Shown: positions 30,629-44,316 of the stretch, piece after piece
Numbering within the stretch: the first letter of the stretch is position 1
Layout of the letters: every line of letters starts with the position of its first letter
Assembly: GCA_044226195.1 (NCBI GenBank)
Contig: JBGAHO010000004.1
Coordinates: 62,001-126,000 of the forward strand
Reading direction: 5' to 3'
Source: RPQJ01 sp044226195
GTDB lineage: Bacteria; Pseudomonadota; Gammaproteobacteria; Steroidobacterales; Steroidobacteraceae
DNA length: 64,000 nucleotides
Program-made: the position numbers and the translations under genes
Notes under the pieces: generated by a model
Database searches by the model: none
Seen by the model: only the letters and a program-made list of their open reading frames with translations
Told to the model about the DNA's origin: nothing

Positions 30629-31288
30629 TCACGACCACTCGGCGGCGTGACGCAGCTTGGCGTGGCGCCCGAGGCGGTAGAACGAGCGCAGCTGCCCGAG
30701 CATCGCCTCCGGCCGCGCGCGGCGTGAGCGCAGGAAACGCTCCTCCAGCCGCCGGCAGAAGCGCGCCGCGAACCGGTGCGCCTCCTCGTAGCGCCGCCGC
30801 TCGGCCGCCTCGAGCTGCGGCAGGAAGCTCGCGCGCTCGAACAGCCGGTGGAACAGATCGGCGGGAAAGCGGCCCTCGCGCTGCTCGAGCATCAGGCGCA
30901 GCGCGCTCGCGTACTTGTCCACCTCCGCCTGCAGCTCCAGTTCGAGCAGCGACACCTCGCGCCGTCGCTCGGCGCTCCAGGCGCAGTAGTGGAAGTGACT
31001 GACCCCTTCGAGCGCGGTGCAGTAGTCGGCAAGGTTCGCCTCGTCGAGTGCCTCGAGCGGGCAGCGCTCGCGCAGCCGCTGCAGCACGGCAGCGTCGACG
31101 TACAGGCCGAGTTCGAGCCCGTCGTCGCTCTCGGCGATCAGCAGCTGTTCGTCGGTCGGCGGCGCGTCGTCCCGCCCCTGCAACGCGGCGGCCTGCGTGC
31201 CGTCGGTGATGAGGAAGTCCGCGACGTCGTGCTCGACGGGCGCGTCGTACAGCCGGGCGATGAGATCCTGCAGGCGTCGCACCAGCAT
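30629..31288 (-). CDS. uncharacterised helical protein, second gene of a pair
   Basis: A 219-residue soluble protein with no recognised family. The first 75 residues are mixed alpha/beta (VEHDVADFLITDGTQAAAL, LLIAESDDGLELGLYVDA). The rest is helical and charged, with GVSHFHYCAWSAERRREVSL, then LELQAEVDKYASALRLMLEQ and a basic C-terminus (RSRRARPEAMLGQLRSFYRL). It starts 12 bases after the partner gene at 31301 and must share its transcript. The two proteins are of similar size but show no obvious repeat of each other. Convergent with the 30220 gene. Confidence 0.72.
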   Translation of the reverse strand: MLVRRLQDLIARLYDAPVEHDVADFLITDGTQAAALQGRDDAPPTDEQLLIAESDDGLELGLYVDAAVLQRLRERCPLEALDEANLADYCTALEGVSHFHYCAWSAERRREVSLLELELQAEVDKYASALRLMLEQREGRFPADLFHRLFERASFLPQLEAAERRRYEEAHRFAARFCRRLEERFLRSRRARPEAMLGQLRSFYRLGRHAKLRHAAEWS

Positions 31289-31300
31289 GTCGGGATCCGC

Positions 31301-31930
31301 TCAGTTCGGCGGGCGCCCGACGGGTGCCGGCACGGGTTCGACCCCGAGGCCGCGCAGAATGCCGGCGGCGCGCGGGCTGCCCGTCTTGAGCCAGATCTCG
31401 TACTGGCGCAGCACGTCGCGCTGGTCGTGCATGTGCGCCATCTCGCTGACCTCGTTGAGCGCGTCGACCAGCCGCTGGAACTTCGTCGCGAGCTCGGCGA
31501 ACACGCCGGACAGCGCCCGGCCCCGCGCCCCGTCGCGACACGCCCCCGCAAGCATGCCGTACGCGCGCCCGCCCATCGCGATGTGGTAATCGACGTCGAC
31601 CAGCCGGCGGGCGAAGCCCTGCGAGAAGAACCCGGCGACGAACAGCGAGACGTCGCCGAGCCGCTGCAGCACGCGGGCCCGGTGCTCGCGCGTCGGCGCC
31701 TCGCTCGCGTCCGCGAGCATCAGCGCCAGCGGACGCAGCCGCGGGCCGGCGGGCGTCGGCTCGAACAGGGCCTCGGAACGCGAGAACATCGTGAGCAGGT
31801 TCACGACGTACGCTTCGGTGTGATCGTCGACGGACGAGTGCTGCTTGACCAGCGCCTCGTGCAGCGAGTCGCGGAAGAATTCTCGCAGGTTGCGGACGTC
31901 GAGGCCCGCGCCGACCGTTGCTTCGTTCAT
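31301..31930 (-). CDS. uncharacterised protein, first gene of a pair
   Basis: A 209-residue, mostly helical protein with no recognised family. Features are LREFFRDSLHEALVKQHSS, TEAYVVNLLTMFSRSEALF, a hydrophobic, possibly buried helix LQRLGDVSLFVAGFFSQGFA, then VDVDYHIAMGGRAYGMLAGA and LVDALNEVSEMAHMHDQRDV. The histidine and acidic residues in the second half could bind a metal, but this is a guess. The start at 31930 is set by the strong GGAGGG six bases upstream. It forms a two-gene operon with 30629 and lies back-to-back with mobB. Confidence 0.75.
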   Translation of the reverse strand: MNEATVGAGLDVRNLREFFRDSLHEALVKQHSSVDDHTEAYVVNLLTMFSRSEALFEPTPAGPRLRPLALMLADASEAPTREHRARVLQRLGDVSLFVAGFFSQGFARRLVDVDYHIAMGGRAYGMLAGACRDGARGRALSGVFAELATKFQRLVDALNEVSEMAHMHDQRDVLRQYEIWLKTGSPRAAGILRGLGVEPVPAPVGRPPN

Positions 31931-32068
31931 TGCCCTCCACCCGGGTCGTCTACACTTGGCAGCCGCGGGCCGCGAGTGCTGACAAGCGCGGCCCCTGCAA
32001 TGCGTCGAAACCTGCTGCCGAAAATATCGACAGCCCGCGGGTGGAATCAAGAGGTCGGATCACACTTC

Positions 32069-32584
32069 ATGCGCATCTACGGCATCGTCGGCCGCAAGAA
32101 CAGCGGCAAGACCCATCTCGTCGCCCGGCTGCTGCGCGCGGCCACCGCACGCGGCCTGCGCGTGTCGACGGTGAAGCACGCGCACCACGACTTCGACATC
32201 GACCAGCCCGGCAAGGACTCGCACACGCACCGCGTCGCCGGCGCGCAGGAAGTGCTGGTCGCGTCGGCGCAGCGCTGGGCGCTGGTCCACGAGCACCGCG
32301 GCGCGCCCGAGCCGGCGCTCGACGAACTGCTCGCGCACCTCGCGCCCTGCGACCTCGTGCTGGTCGAGGGTTTCAAGGCCGGGACGCACGAAAAGCTGGA
32401 GGTCTATCGCGTGGATTGCGGCCAGTCGCCGCTCGCGCCGCAGGACCCGACGATCGTCGCGCAGGCCGTCGATGCCGCGACGCTGTCGATCGAGACGGGC
32501 GCGGTGCCGCGCCTGCCGCTCGACGACACCGACGCGGTGCTCGAGCACATCCTGCGTCGGACGGGACTCGCTTCAGGTCGCTGA
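32069..32584 (+). CDS. mobB: molybdopterin-guanine dinucleotide biosynthesis adaptor MobB
   Basis: A 171-residue P-loop GTPase-like protein. The Walker A is GRKNSGKT (8-15). TVKHAHHDFDIDQPGKDSHTHRVAGA is the family's characteristic switch region, and LVLVEGFKAGTHEKLEVYR is the Walker B-like end. MobB supports MobA in attaching GMP to molybdopterin. No other molybdenum gene is in the window, so it is isolated here. Its last 12 bases overlap the 3' end of the convergent HAD gene. Confidence 0.92.
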   Translation: MRIYGIVGRKNSGKTHLVARLLRAATARGLRVSTVKHAHHDFDIDQPGKDSHTHRVAGAQEVLVASAQRWALVHEHRGAPEPALDELLAHLAPCDLVLVEGFKAGTHEKLEVYRVDCGQSPLAPQDPTIVAQAVDAATLSIETGAVPRLPLDDTDAVLEHILRRTGLASGR

Positions 32585-33265
32585 GCGCAGCAGCCCGGGC
32601 AGGTGCGCGAGCGTGGCAATGGCGAAGTCCGGCGCCGGGGACTCGAGCGGCCAGGGGCCGCCGTCGCGATTCAGCCAGACCGGCGCGAGCCCCGCCGCAC
32701 GCGCGCCCTCGACGTCCGCCGTGGGGTCGTCCCCGACGTGCACCACGTCCTCGCGCGCCAGCCCGGCCTGCTCGAGCAGCAGATGGAAGATGCGCGGGTC
32801 CGGCTTCAGCATCCCCGCATCGCGCGCCGCCAGCGCGCGCTCGAAATAGTGCGCGAGCCCGATGCGTGACAGGTCGGCGTTGCCGTTGCTGATCGCGAAC
32901 AGGCGGTAGTCCGCGCTCAGGCGCTCGAGCGCCGGACGCGTGTCGTCGTACAGCACGACGGCATTGCGCGCGTGGAAGAAGACCTCGAAAGTCTCCTGCG
33001 CCATCGACCGGTCGTAGCCGGCCTCCTCCGCGTGCCACTCGAGCGCGCGCAGGCGCAGCCAAGTGAAGTCGTGCCGGTGTTCCGGATGCTCGCGCGCCAC
33101 GCGCACGCGCACGTCGCGCATCGAGTCGAGGTCGTGCCGCTCGGTGACGCGCGGGTAGCGGGCCGCGAGGAAGTCGAACATCGCATGCTCGGCGCGCAGG
33201 ATCACCGGCCCGACGTCCCAGAGGGTGTTGTCGAGATCGAAAATGATGGCCCGGAGGGCGCCCAT
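32573..33265 (-). CDS. HAD family phosphatase (YigB-like)
   Basis: A 230-residue HAD-IA hydrolase with all four motifs: FDLDNTLWD (nucleophile Asp10, acid Asp12), AISNGNADL, KPDPRIFHLLLEQAGL (lysine of motif III) and HVGDDPTADVEGARAAG (motif IV). A helical cap lies between about 20 and 95. The DLDNTLWDV start and the SNGNA motif resemble YigB, which removes phosphate from FMN and sugar phosphates; the substrate is unproven. It is divergent from avtA, 46 bases away. Confidence 0.9.
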   Translation of the reverse strand: MGALRAIIFDLDNTLWDVGPVILRAEHAMFDFLAARYPRVTERHDLDSMRDVRVRVAREHPEHRHDFTWLRLRALEWHAEEAGYDRSMAQETFEVFFHARNAVVLYDDTRPALERLSADYRLFAISNGNADLSRIGLAHYFERALAARDAGMLKPDPRIFHLLLEQAGLAREDVVHVGDDPTADVEGARAAGLAPVWLNRDGGPWPLESPAPDFAIATLAHLPGLLRSAT

Positions 33266-33311
33266 CGCGTTACCGTTGCAACCTGCGGATCTGGAAAGTG
33301 CGCGAGTCTAC

Positions 33312-34580
33312 ATGAGACCGATGACGTCCCGGTTCGGGAAACGCCTGGCGCGGCCGACCGGCGCGCTGGAACTGATGAGCGACCTCGGCGAAGCCGTGGC
33401 CATGGCCGGCACGCAGCCGGTGCACATGCTGGGCGGCGGCAATCCGGCCCGCATTCCCGTCGTCGAGGCGGCCTATCGCCGACGGCTGGCCGAGATCGCG
33501 GCCAGCGATGCGGACTATGGTCGCTTCGCGGCGTCGTACTCGGGGCCGTCGGGCGACGTCGGGTTTCGCGCCGCAGTGGCCGAGCTGCTCGAGCGCGAGT
33601 ACGGCTGGCAGGTCACCTCGCACAACGTCGCGCTGACGGCCGGCAGCCAGACGGCCTTCTTCGCGCTCTTCAACCTGCTCGCCGGCGAAGGTGACGACGG
33701 CACGACCTCGCGCATCCTGCTGCCGCTCGCGCCCGAGTACATCGGCTACGCCGATCTCGGCCTGTCGCCGGGACAGCTCGTCTCGCGCCGGGCCCGCATC
33801 GAGGAGTCGGGCGACGGCTTCTTCAAGTACCGCCCCGACTTCGAGGCCCTCGCCGGCATCGAGCGCGTCGCCGCCATCTGCGTGTCGCGCCCGACCAACC
33901 CGACGGGCAACGTCCTCACGCTCGACGAACTGCAGAAGCTCGATGCCCTGGCCCGGGAACGCGACGTGCCGCTGATCGTCGATGCCGCCTACGGCGTGCC
34001 GTTCCCCGGCATCCAGTACGCGCACCACGAGCTGCTGTGGAACGAGAACACGATCCTGTGCATGAGCCTGTCGAAGCTCGGCCTGCCGGCGACGCGCACC
34101 GGCATCGTCGTCGCACACGAGGACGTGATCGCCGCGGTCACCGCGTTCAATGCGACCGCCGCACTCGCGCCCGCCTCGACCGGCCCGGTGCTGGTCGAGC
34201 CGCTGCTGCGCAGCGGCCAGCTGAGCGACCTGTGCGCGTCGCAGATCCGGCCGTTCTACCAGGCGCGCTGCGCTGCCGCGGTGGACGACCTGCGCCGCGC
34301 TTTCGGCACCACGCCGCTGCGCATCCACCAGCCCGAGGGCGCGTTCTTCCTGTGGTTGTGGTTCCCGGGCCTGCCGATCTCGAGTCACCGCCTGTACCAG
34401 CGCCTGAAGCGGCGCGGCGTCTTCGTGCTCTCGGGACACCATTTCTTCCCCGGGCTCGAAGAGCCCTGGGGACACGCCGACGAGTGCCTGCGCATCAGTT
34501 ATGCGCAGTCGCGCGATCACGTCACTGCCGGCATCGAGGCCATCGCCGAAGAGGTCCGGCGCGCATTCGAGGAGGGATGA
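33312..34580 (+). CDS. avtA: valine-pyruvate aminotransferase
   Basis: A 422-residue fold I aminotransferase. It opens like AvtA (MTSRFGKRLARPTGALELMS, then DLGEA and MLGGGNPARIP), with SYSGPSGDVGFRAAVAELL, LTAGSQTAFFALFNLLAG, SRPTNPTGNVLT, the aspartate in IVDAAYGVPFPGI and PLP Lys255 in SLSKLGLPATRTG. AvtA transfers the amino group between valine and pyruvate/alanine, or alpha-aminobutyrate. The start could be the ATG at 33312 or the one nine bases later; neither has a strong ribosome site. The cupin gene follows after three bases, so the two are coupled. Confidence 0.93.
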   Translation: MRPMTSRFGKRLARPTGALELMSDLGEAVAMAGTQPVHMLGGGNPARIPVVEAAYRRRLAEIAASDADYGRFAASYSGPSGDVGFRAAVAELLEREYGWQVTSHNVALTAGSQTAFFALFNLLAGEGDDGTTSRILLPLAPEYIGYADLGLSPGQLVSRRARIEESGDGFFKYRPDFEALAGIERVAAICVSRPTNPTGNVLTLDELQKLDALARERDVPLIVDAAYGVPFPGIQYAHHELLWNENTILCMSLSKLGLPATRTGIVVAHEDVIAAVTAFNATAALAPASTGPVLVEPLLRSGQLSDLCASQIRPFYQARCAAAVDDLRRAFGTTPLRIHQPEGAFFLWLWFPGLPISSHRLYQRLKRRGVFVLSGHHFFPGLEEPWGHADECLRISYAQSRDHVTAGIEAIAEEVRRAFEEG

Positions 34581-34583
34581 GTC

Positions 34584-34928
34584 GTGTCGAAGCCCGGCAG
34601 TCCGACCGCGCAGATGGACCTCGCGGAAATCCACAAGCTCGGGGCCCCGCCGCCCGGCAACCTCGCGGTCCCCGTGTTCCAGCACGGCACGCTCGAGGTG
34701 GAGTGGTATTCGCCGGCAGGCGAGGACCGTCAGCAGCCGCATGACCGCGACGAGGTCTACGTGGTCGCGCGCGGCACGGCCGTGTTCTGGGATGGCGCGA
34801 CGCGACGCAACGTCGCGCCGGGCACGTTCCTGTTCGTCGCCGCGGGCCAGCCGCACCGATTCGAGCGGCTCTCGCCCGAATTCGGCGTGTGGGTGTTCTT
34901 CTATGGCCCGCCCGGCGGGGAAAGCTAG
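34584..34928 (+). CDS. small cupin protein
   Basis: A 114-residue single-domain cupin. Motif 1 is QQPHDRDEVYVVARGTAVF, a variant with one histidine and a glutamate. Motif 2 is APGTFLFVAAGQPHRF with the second histidine, so a metal site is plausible. It has a GTG start three bases after avtA with AGGAGGGA provided by the avtA 3' end, a clear case of coupling. The function is unknown; a role tied to amino- or keto-acid metabolism is only suggested by its position. Its last four bases overlap the convergent kinase gene. Confidence 0.85.
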   Translation: MSKPGSPTAQMDLAEIHKLGAPPPGNLAVPVFQHGTLEVEWYSPAGEDRQQPHDRDEVYVVARGTAVFWDGATRRNVAPGTFLFVAAGQPHRFERLSPEFGVWVFFYGPPGGES

Positions 34929-36826
34929 GCCGCGGCCACGCCGGGCCCGGCGGCGGCGGAGATCAGCGGCACGCTGAACGTGAAACAGCTGCCGCGCCCC
35001 ACCTCGCTCCGCACCTCGAACGCCCCGCCCATCGCCTCCACCAGCCGGCGGGAGATCGGCAGGCCGAGCCCCGTGCCACCGCGCGCGAAGCTCTTCGGCG
35101 ACTGGCTGCGCCAGAACGGCACGAACAGGCGGTCGATCTCGTCGGCCGCGATGCCGATGCCCGAGTCCTCCACGCTGATGCGGGCACAGGCGCCATCGGC
35201 GGTCACCGCGACGCGGACGCGGCCCGCGTCCGTGAACTTCGCGGCGTTGGACACCAGGTTGCGCACGATCTGGCGCAGGCGCTTCGGGTCGGCGGCCACG
35301 ACGATGCCCGGATCGCAGTCGGGCCCGCTCAGCTCGAGTCCGCGCTCGTCGGTCAGCGGGCGCAGCAGCTGGCACTGTTCCGTCAGCAGGGCCTTGAGCG
35401 ATACCGGCTCGATCTGGATCGACAGCGTGCCGGCCTCGATTTTCGCGATGTCGAGGATCTCGGTGACGAGATCGAGCAGTTGCTGGCCCGACTTGTGGAT
35501 CATCGCCAGCTGGCGCGCCTGTTCGGGCGTGCACGGTCCCGCCAGTTCCTCGAGCATCAGCGAACTGAAGCCGATGATCGAATTGAGCGGCGTGCGCAGC
35601 TCGTGGCTCATGGTCGCGAGGAATTCGCTCTTGGCACGGTTCGCGGCGTCCGAGCTCGCTGCCGCGGCCGCCCACGTCTTCAGGTCGGTCACGTCGAGGC
35701 AGACGCCGAGCATGCGCGCCGGCGCGCCCTTGTCGTCGTAGAGCGCGCTGCCATAGGCGCGAATCCAGCGGATCGAGTCATCGGGCCAGCGGATGCGGTA
35801 CTCGGTGAAGTACGGCGTGCGATTGCGCACCGCGCCGTCCAGCGCGTCCTCGACCTGCGTGAGGTCGTCCGGGTGGATGGCCGCGCGCCAGGCGTCGAAA
35901 TGCAGCTCGCGGGTGCCCGGCTCGACGCCGAACAGGCGGATGAGTTCCGGCGTCCCGTACACCGACCCGTCGCGCATGTCCCAGTCCCAGAAGCCGGAAT
36001 GCGTGACCGACTGCGCCAGCGACAGGCGGTCCCGCGCCGTCTTCAGGCGCGCCTCGCTCGCCTGCAGCGCGAGGCGGGCCTCGGTCTCCTCCGTGATGTC
36101 CTCGGAGAAGATCATGAGTCCGGCGACCGCGCCGTCGGCGTCGTGCCAGGGGCGCAGTTCCCACTGCAGCCACTGCACGCTGCCATCCTCGCGGACGAAA
36201 CGGTCTTCGTCGGCACGCAGGACTTCCCCCGCCAGACTGCGCCGGTGCAGCACCTTCCAGCGCTCGGGGATCTCCGGGAAGATGTCGTAGTGCGACCGGC
36301 CGATCAACGACTGGTCGCCCAGGCCGAAATCCGCTCGCCAGCGCCGGCTGACGGCGATGTAGCGCATCTCGCGATCGAGCATGGCAATCGACGCCGGCGC
36401 GTGGTCGATGAACAGGTGCAGCTGGTTCACGCTCACCCGCAGCGCGTCCTCCGCGTCCTTGCGGGGCTGGATGTCCTCGACCACGGAAATGAAACAGTCG
36501 GGCGTGCCGTCGGGCTTGCGCGCGAGCGCGACGGTCACGTGCGCCCAGACGGTCCGGCCGTCCTTGCGCAGATAGCGCTTCTCCAGGCAGTACGAGTCCA
36601 TGCGGCCGGCCTGCATCGCCTGCAATTGCGTCAGGTTGTCGCCGAGGTCGTCCGCGTGGGTGATGTCCTGGAAGCGCAGGCCCACGAGTTCCTCGCGCGG
36701 GTAGCCGAGGATTTCGCACAGCCGCGCATTCACCCGCAGCAGCCGGCCGTCGAGCGCGACGTGCGCGATGCCGGTGGCGGCCTGCTCGAAGGTCGCGAGG
36801 AAACGTCCGGTCTCGCCCGTGTCCAT
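34925..36826 (-). CDS. cytosolic three-PAS sensor histidine kinase
   Basis: A 633-residue kinase. There are three PAS/PAC units (about 8-125, 135-250 and 270-385; for example HVALDGRLLRVNARLCEILGY and GVCLDVTDLK), then HisKA with phospho-acceptor His408 (MSHELRTPLNSIIGF) and a complete HATPase (N box NLVSNAAKFTDAG, G1 VEDSGIGIAADEI, G2 GGTGLGLPISRRLV). No membrane segment is seen, so the signal is intracellular. No response regulator is adjacent. I chose the ATG at 36826: the frame extends to a GTG at 36898, but those 24 codons use A/T-ending codons (AAT, GCT, AGT, TTT, CGT, AGA) unlike the gene and have no ribosome site. Confidence 0.9.
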   Translation of the reverse strand: MDTGETGRFLATFEQAATGIAHVALDGRLLRVNARLCEILGYPREELVGLRFQDITHADDLGDNLTQLQAMQAGRMDSYCLEKRYLRKDGRTVWAHVTVALARKPDGTPDCFISVVEDIQPRKDAEDALRVSVNQLHLFIDHAPASIAMLDREMRYIAVSRRWRADFGLGDQSLIGRSHYDIFPEIPERWKVLHRRSLAGEVLRADEDRFVREDGSVQWLQWELRPWHDADGAVAGLMIFSEDITEETEARLALQASEARLKTARDRLSLAQSVTHSGFWDWDMRDGSVYGTPELIRLFGVEPGTRELHFDAWRAAIHPDDLTQVEDALDGAVRNRTPYFTEYRIRWPDDSIRWIRAYGSALYDDKGAPARMLGVCLDVTDLKTWAAAAASSDAANRAKSEFLATMSHELRTPLNSIIGFSSLMLEELAGPCTPEQARQLAMIHKSGQQLLDLVTEILDIAKIEAGTLSIQIEPVSLKALLTEQCQLLRPLTDERGLELSGPDCDPGIVVAADPKRLRQIVRNLVSNAAKFTDAGRVRVAVTADGACARISVEDSGIGIAADEIDRLFVPFWRSQSPKSFARGGTGLGLPISRRLVEAMGGAFEVRSEVGRGSCFTFSVPLISAAAGPGVAAA

Positions 36827-36987
36827 ACCGCGGTCCGCGGTGCCTCTCGCATCCGTCCGGTCACGAAAACTGGTGTGCTGGTCGAGAGCGACATTCACAC
36901 CGCAATTCTGGTCACGCCGACCCTACGCCCGCGTCCAGATCCGTTCAATTCGGGACTATCTGGATCGAGAGTACGCGCTGACGCTTG

Positions 36988-42561
<5,574 letters not shown>

Positions 42562-42669
42562 GGGTCGGGGGCCCGGGCGGGACGATCCGGGCACGTCAAG
42601 CTACCACGTTTGTGTGACATCGCGGATACTTCGCGCCACAACGATTTCGAGATTGCCTGGGGACGTCCT

Positions 42670-43311
42670 ATGGGGTTCTTTTCCGCCCTCATGCCGCGCG
42701 AGGGGCGCTTCTTCGCCCTGTTCAATCGCCACGCCCAGTTGATCGTCGACGGGGGCAACGCCGTGGTCCGGCTGGTCACCAATTACGCCGATGGCGAGCA
42801 GCGCGCGGCGCTGATCCACCAGATTGGCGAGATCGAGCGCAGCGCCGACAAGGTCACCTACGAGACCGTGTCCCTGCTGCACGCCACTTTCATCACGCCG
42901 TTCGACCGGATGGACATCCACCGCCTGATCTCCGGCATGGACGACATCCTCGACCTGATGCAGGACGCGGCCGAATCGATGCAGCTGTTCGACATCCAGA
43001 CCCTGCCGCCCGAGTCGCAGCGCATGGCCGACCTGCTGGCGACGTGCTGCCGCAAGGTGCAGGAGGCCGTCGGCCTGCTCAACTCCATGGACAACGCCCC
43101 GCGCGCACTCGCGCTGTGCCAGGAAATCGACGTCCTCGAGAGCGACGCCGACAAGGCTTCGCGCGACGGCATCTCCAAGCTGTTCCGCGAGGAACAGGAC
43201 GTCCGCCAGCTCATCAAGCACAAGAACGTCTACGAGTACCTGGAGAACGCCATCGACAAGTGCCAGGACGTGGCGAACGTGATCGAGTCCGTGGTGGTCG
43301 AGAACGTCTGA
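42670..43311 (+). CDS. DUF47 (PhoU-like) partner of phosphate transporter
   Basis: A 213-residue all-helical protein of the DUF47/TIGR00153 family, PhoU-like three-helix bundles. Typical pieces are FFSALMPREGRFFALFNRHA, LIHQIGEIERSADKVTYETV, LHATFITPFDRMDIHRLISG with MDDILDLMQDAAE, and IDVLESDADKASRDGISKLF. The E/D-x3-D motifs that hold metals in PhoU-like proteins are present. It is normally encoded directly before a Pit transporter, as here (two bases apart), and is thought to modulate it. The ATG at 42670 follows GGGGA; an upstream frame extension is not convincing. Confidence 0.92.
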   Translation: MGFFSALMPREGRFFALFNRHAQLIVDGGNAVVRLVTNYADGEQRAALIHQIGEIERSADKVTYETVSLLHATFITPFDRMDIHRLISGMDDILDLMQDAAESMQLFDIQTLPPESQRMADLLATCCRKVQEAVGLLNSMDNAPRALALCQEIDVLESDADKASRDGISKLFREEQDVRQLIKHKNVYEYLENAIDKCQDVANVIESVVVENV

Positions 43312-43313
43312 CG

Positions 43314-44315
43314 ATGGACGTCTCGATGTCGTTCACGGTCCTCGCGCTGCTGGTGGCGCTGGCGTTCGCGTTCGATTTCATGAACGGGTTCCATGACGCC
43401 GCGAACTCGATCGCGACCGTGGTGTCCACCGGCGTGCTCCGGCCGCACCAGGCCGTGGTGTGGGCCGCGTTCTTCAATTTCGTCGCGATCTTCCTCTCGC
43501 ACCTCAAGGTCGCCGCGACGGTCGGCAAGGGCATCGTCGACCCGTCGATCGTCGATCACTATCTGGTGTTCGGCGCGCTGATCGGCGCGATCACCTGGAA
43601 CATCGTGACCTGGTGGTACGGCATCCCGTCGAGTTCCTCGCATGCGCTGATCGGCGGCATGGTCGGGGCGACGCTCGCCAAGGCGGGACCGGCCCCGCTG
43701 CTGGCCCCCGGCATCGTGAAGACCGCCGTCTTCATCGTGGTGTCGCCGCTGCTGGGATTCCTGCTCGGCGGGCTGATCATGGTGCTGGTGTCCTGGGCCT
43801 GCGTGAGGGCACAACCTCGCAAGGTGGACGTCTGGTTCCGCCGACTGCAGCTGGCGTCCTCGGCGGCCTACAGCATCGGCCACGGCAGCAACGATGCGCA
43901 GAAGACCATGGGCATCATCTGGCTGCTGCTGATCTCCACCGGCGTAACCACCAGGGACCACCTGCCGGCCTGGGTCATCGTCGGCTGCTTCATCGCCATC
44001 GCGCTCGGCACGATGTTCGGCGGCTGGCGCATCGTGAAGACCATGGGACAGAAGATCACCAAGCTGCGGCCGGTCGGCGGCTTTGCGGCCGAGACCGGCG
44101 GCGCAATGACGCTCGCCATCGCCTCGGGCTTCGGCGTCCCGGTATCGACGACGCACACCATCACCGGCGCCATCGTCGGCGTCGGCTCCACGCAGCGCGC
44201 GAGCGCGGTGCGCTGGGGCATCGCGGGCAACATCGTCGTCGCCTGGATCGTGACCATGCCGGCCGCGGCGCTGATCGCCGGGCTCGCCTATTACGTGGGA
44301 CGCGTGCTGCTCTGA
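43314..44315 (+). CDS. pit: inorganic phosphate transporter, Pit family
   Basis: A 333-residue membrane transporter with about ten helices and the two inverted Pit signatures: DFMNGFHDAANSIATVVSTG near the N-terminus and SIGHGSNDAQKTMGIIWLLL in the middle. GIPSSSSHALIGG and GVPVSTTHTITGAIVGVGST are the paired re-entrant loops. It moves phosphate, probably as a metal-phosphate complex, with H+ or Na+. It is two bases after the DUF47 gene and one base before fadH, so all three are likely co-transcribed. No Pho box is recognisable upstream of the pair. Confidence 0.94.
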   Translation: MDVSMSFTVLALLVALAFAFDFMNGFHDAANSIATVVSTGVLRPHQAVVWAAFFNFVAIFLSHLKVAATVGKGIVDPSIVDHYLVFGALIGAITWNIVTWWYGIPSSSSHALIGGMVGATLAKAGPAPLLAPGIVKTAVFIVVSPLLGFLLGGLIMVLVSWACVRAQPRKVDVWFRRLQLASSAAYSIGHGSNDAQKTMGIIWLLLISTGVTTRDHLPAWVIVGCFIAIALGTMFGGWRIVKTMGQKITKLRPVGGFAAETGGAMTLAIASGFGVPVSTTHTITGAIVGVGSTQRASAVRWGIAGNIVVAWIVTMPAAALIAGLAYYVGRVLL

Positions 44316-44316
44316 G

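Noticed and set aside
36827..36898. Longer N-terminus of the three-PAS kinase from a GTG at 36898
   Set aside because: The 24 codons end mostly in A or T, unlike the rest of the gene, and no ribosome site precedes the GTG.
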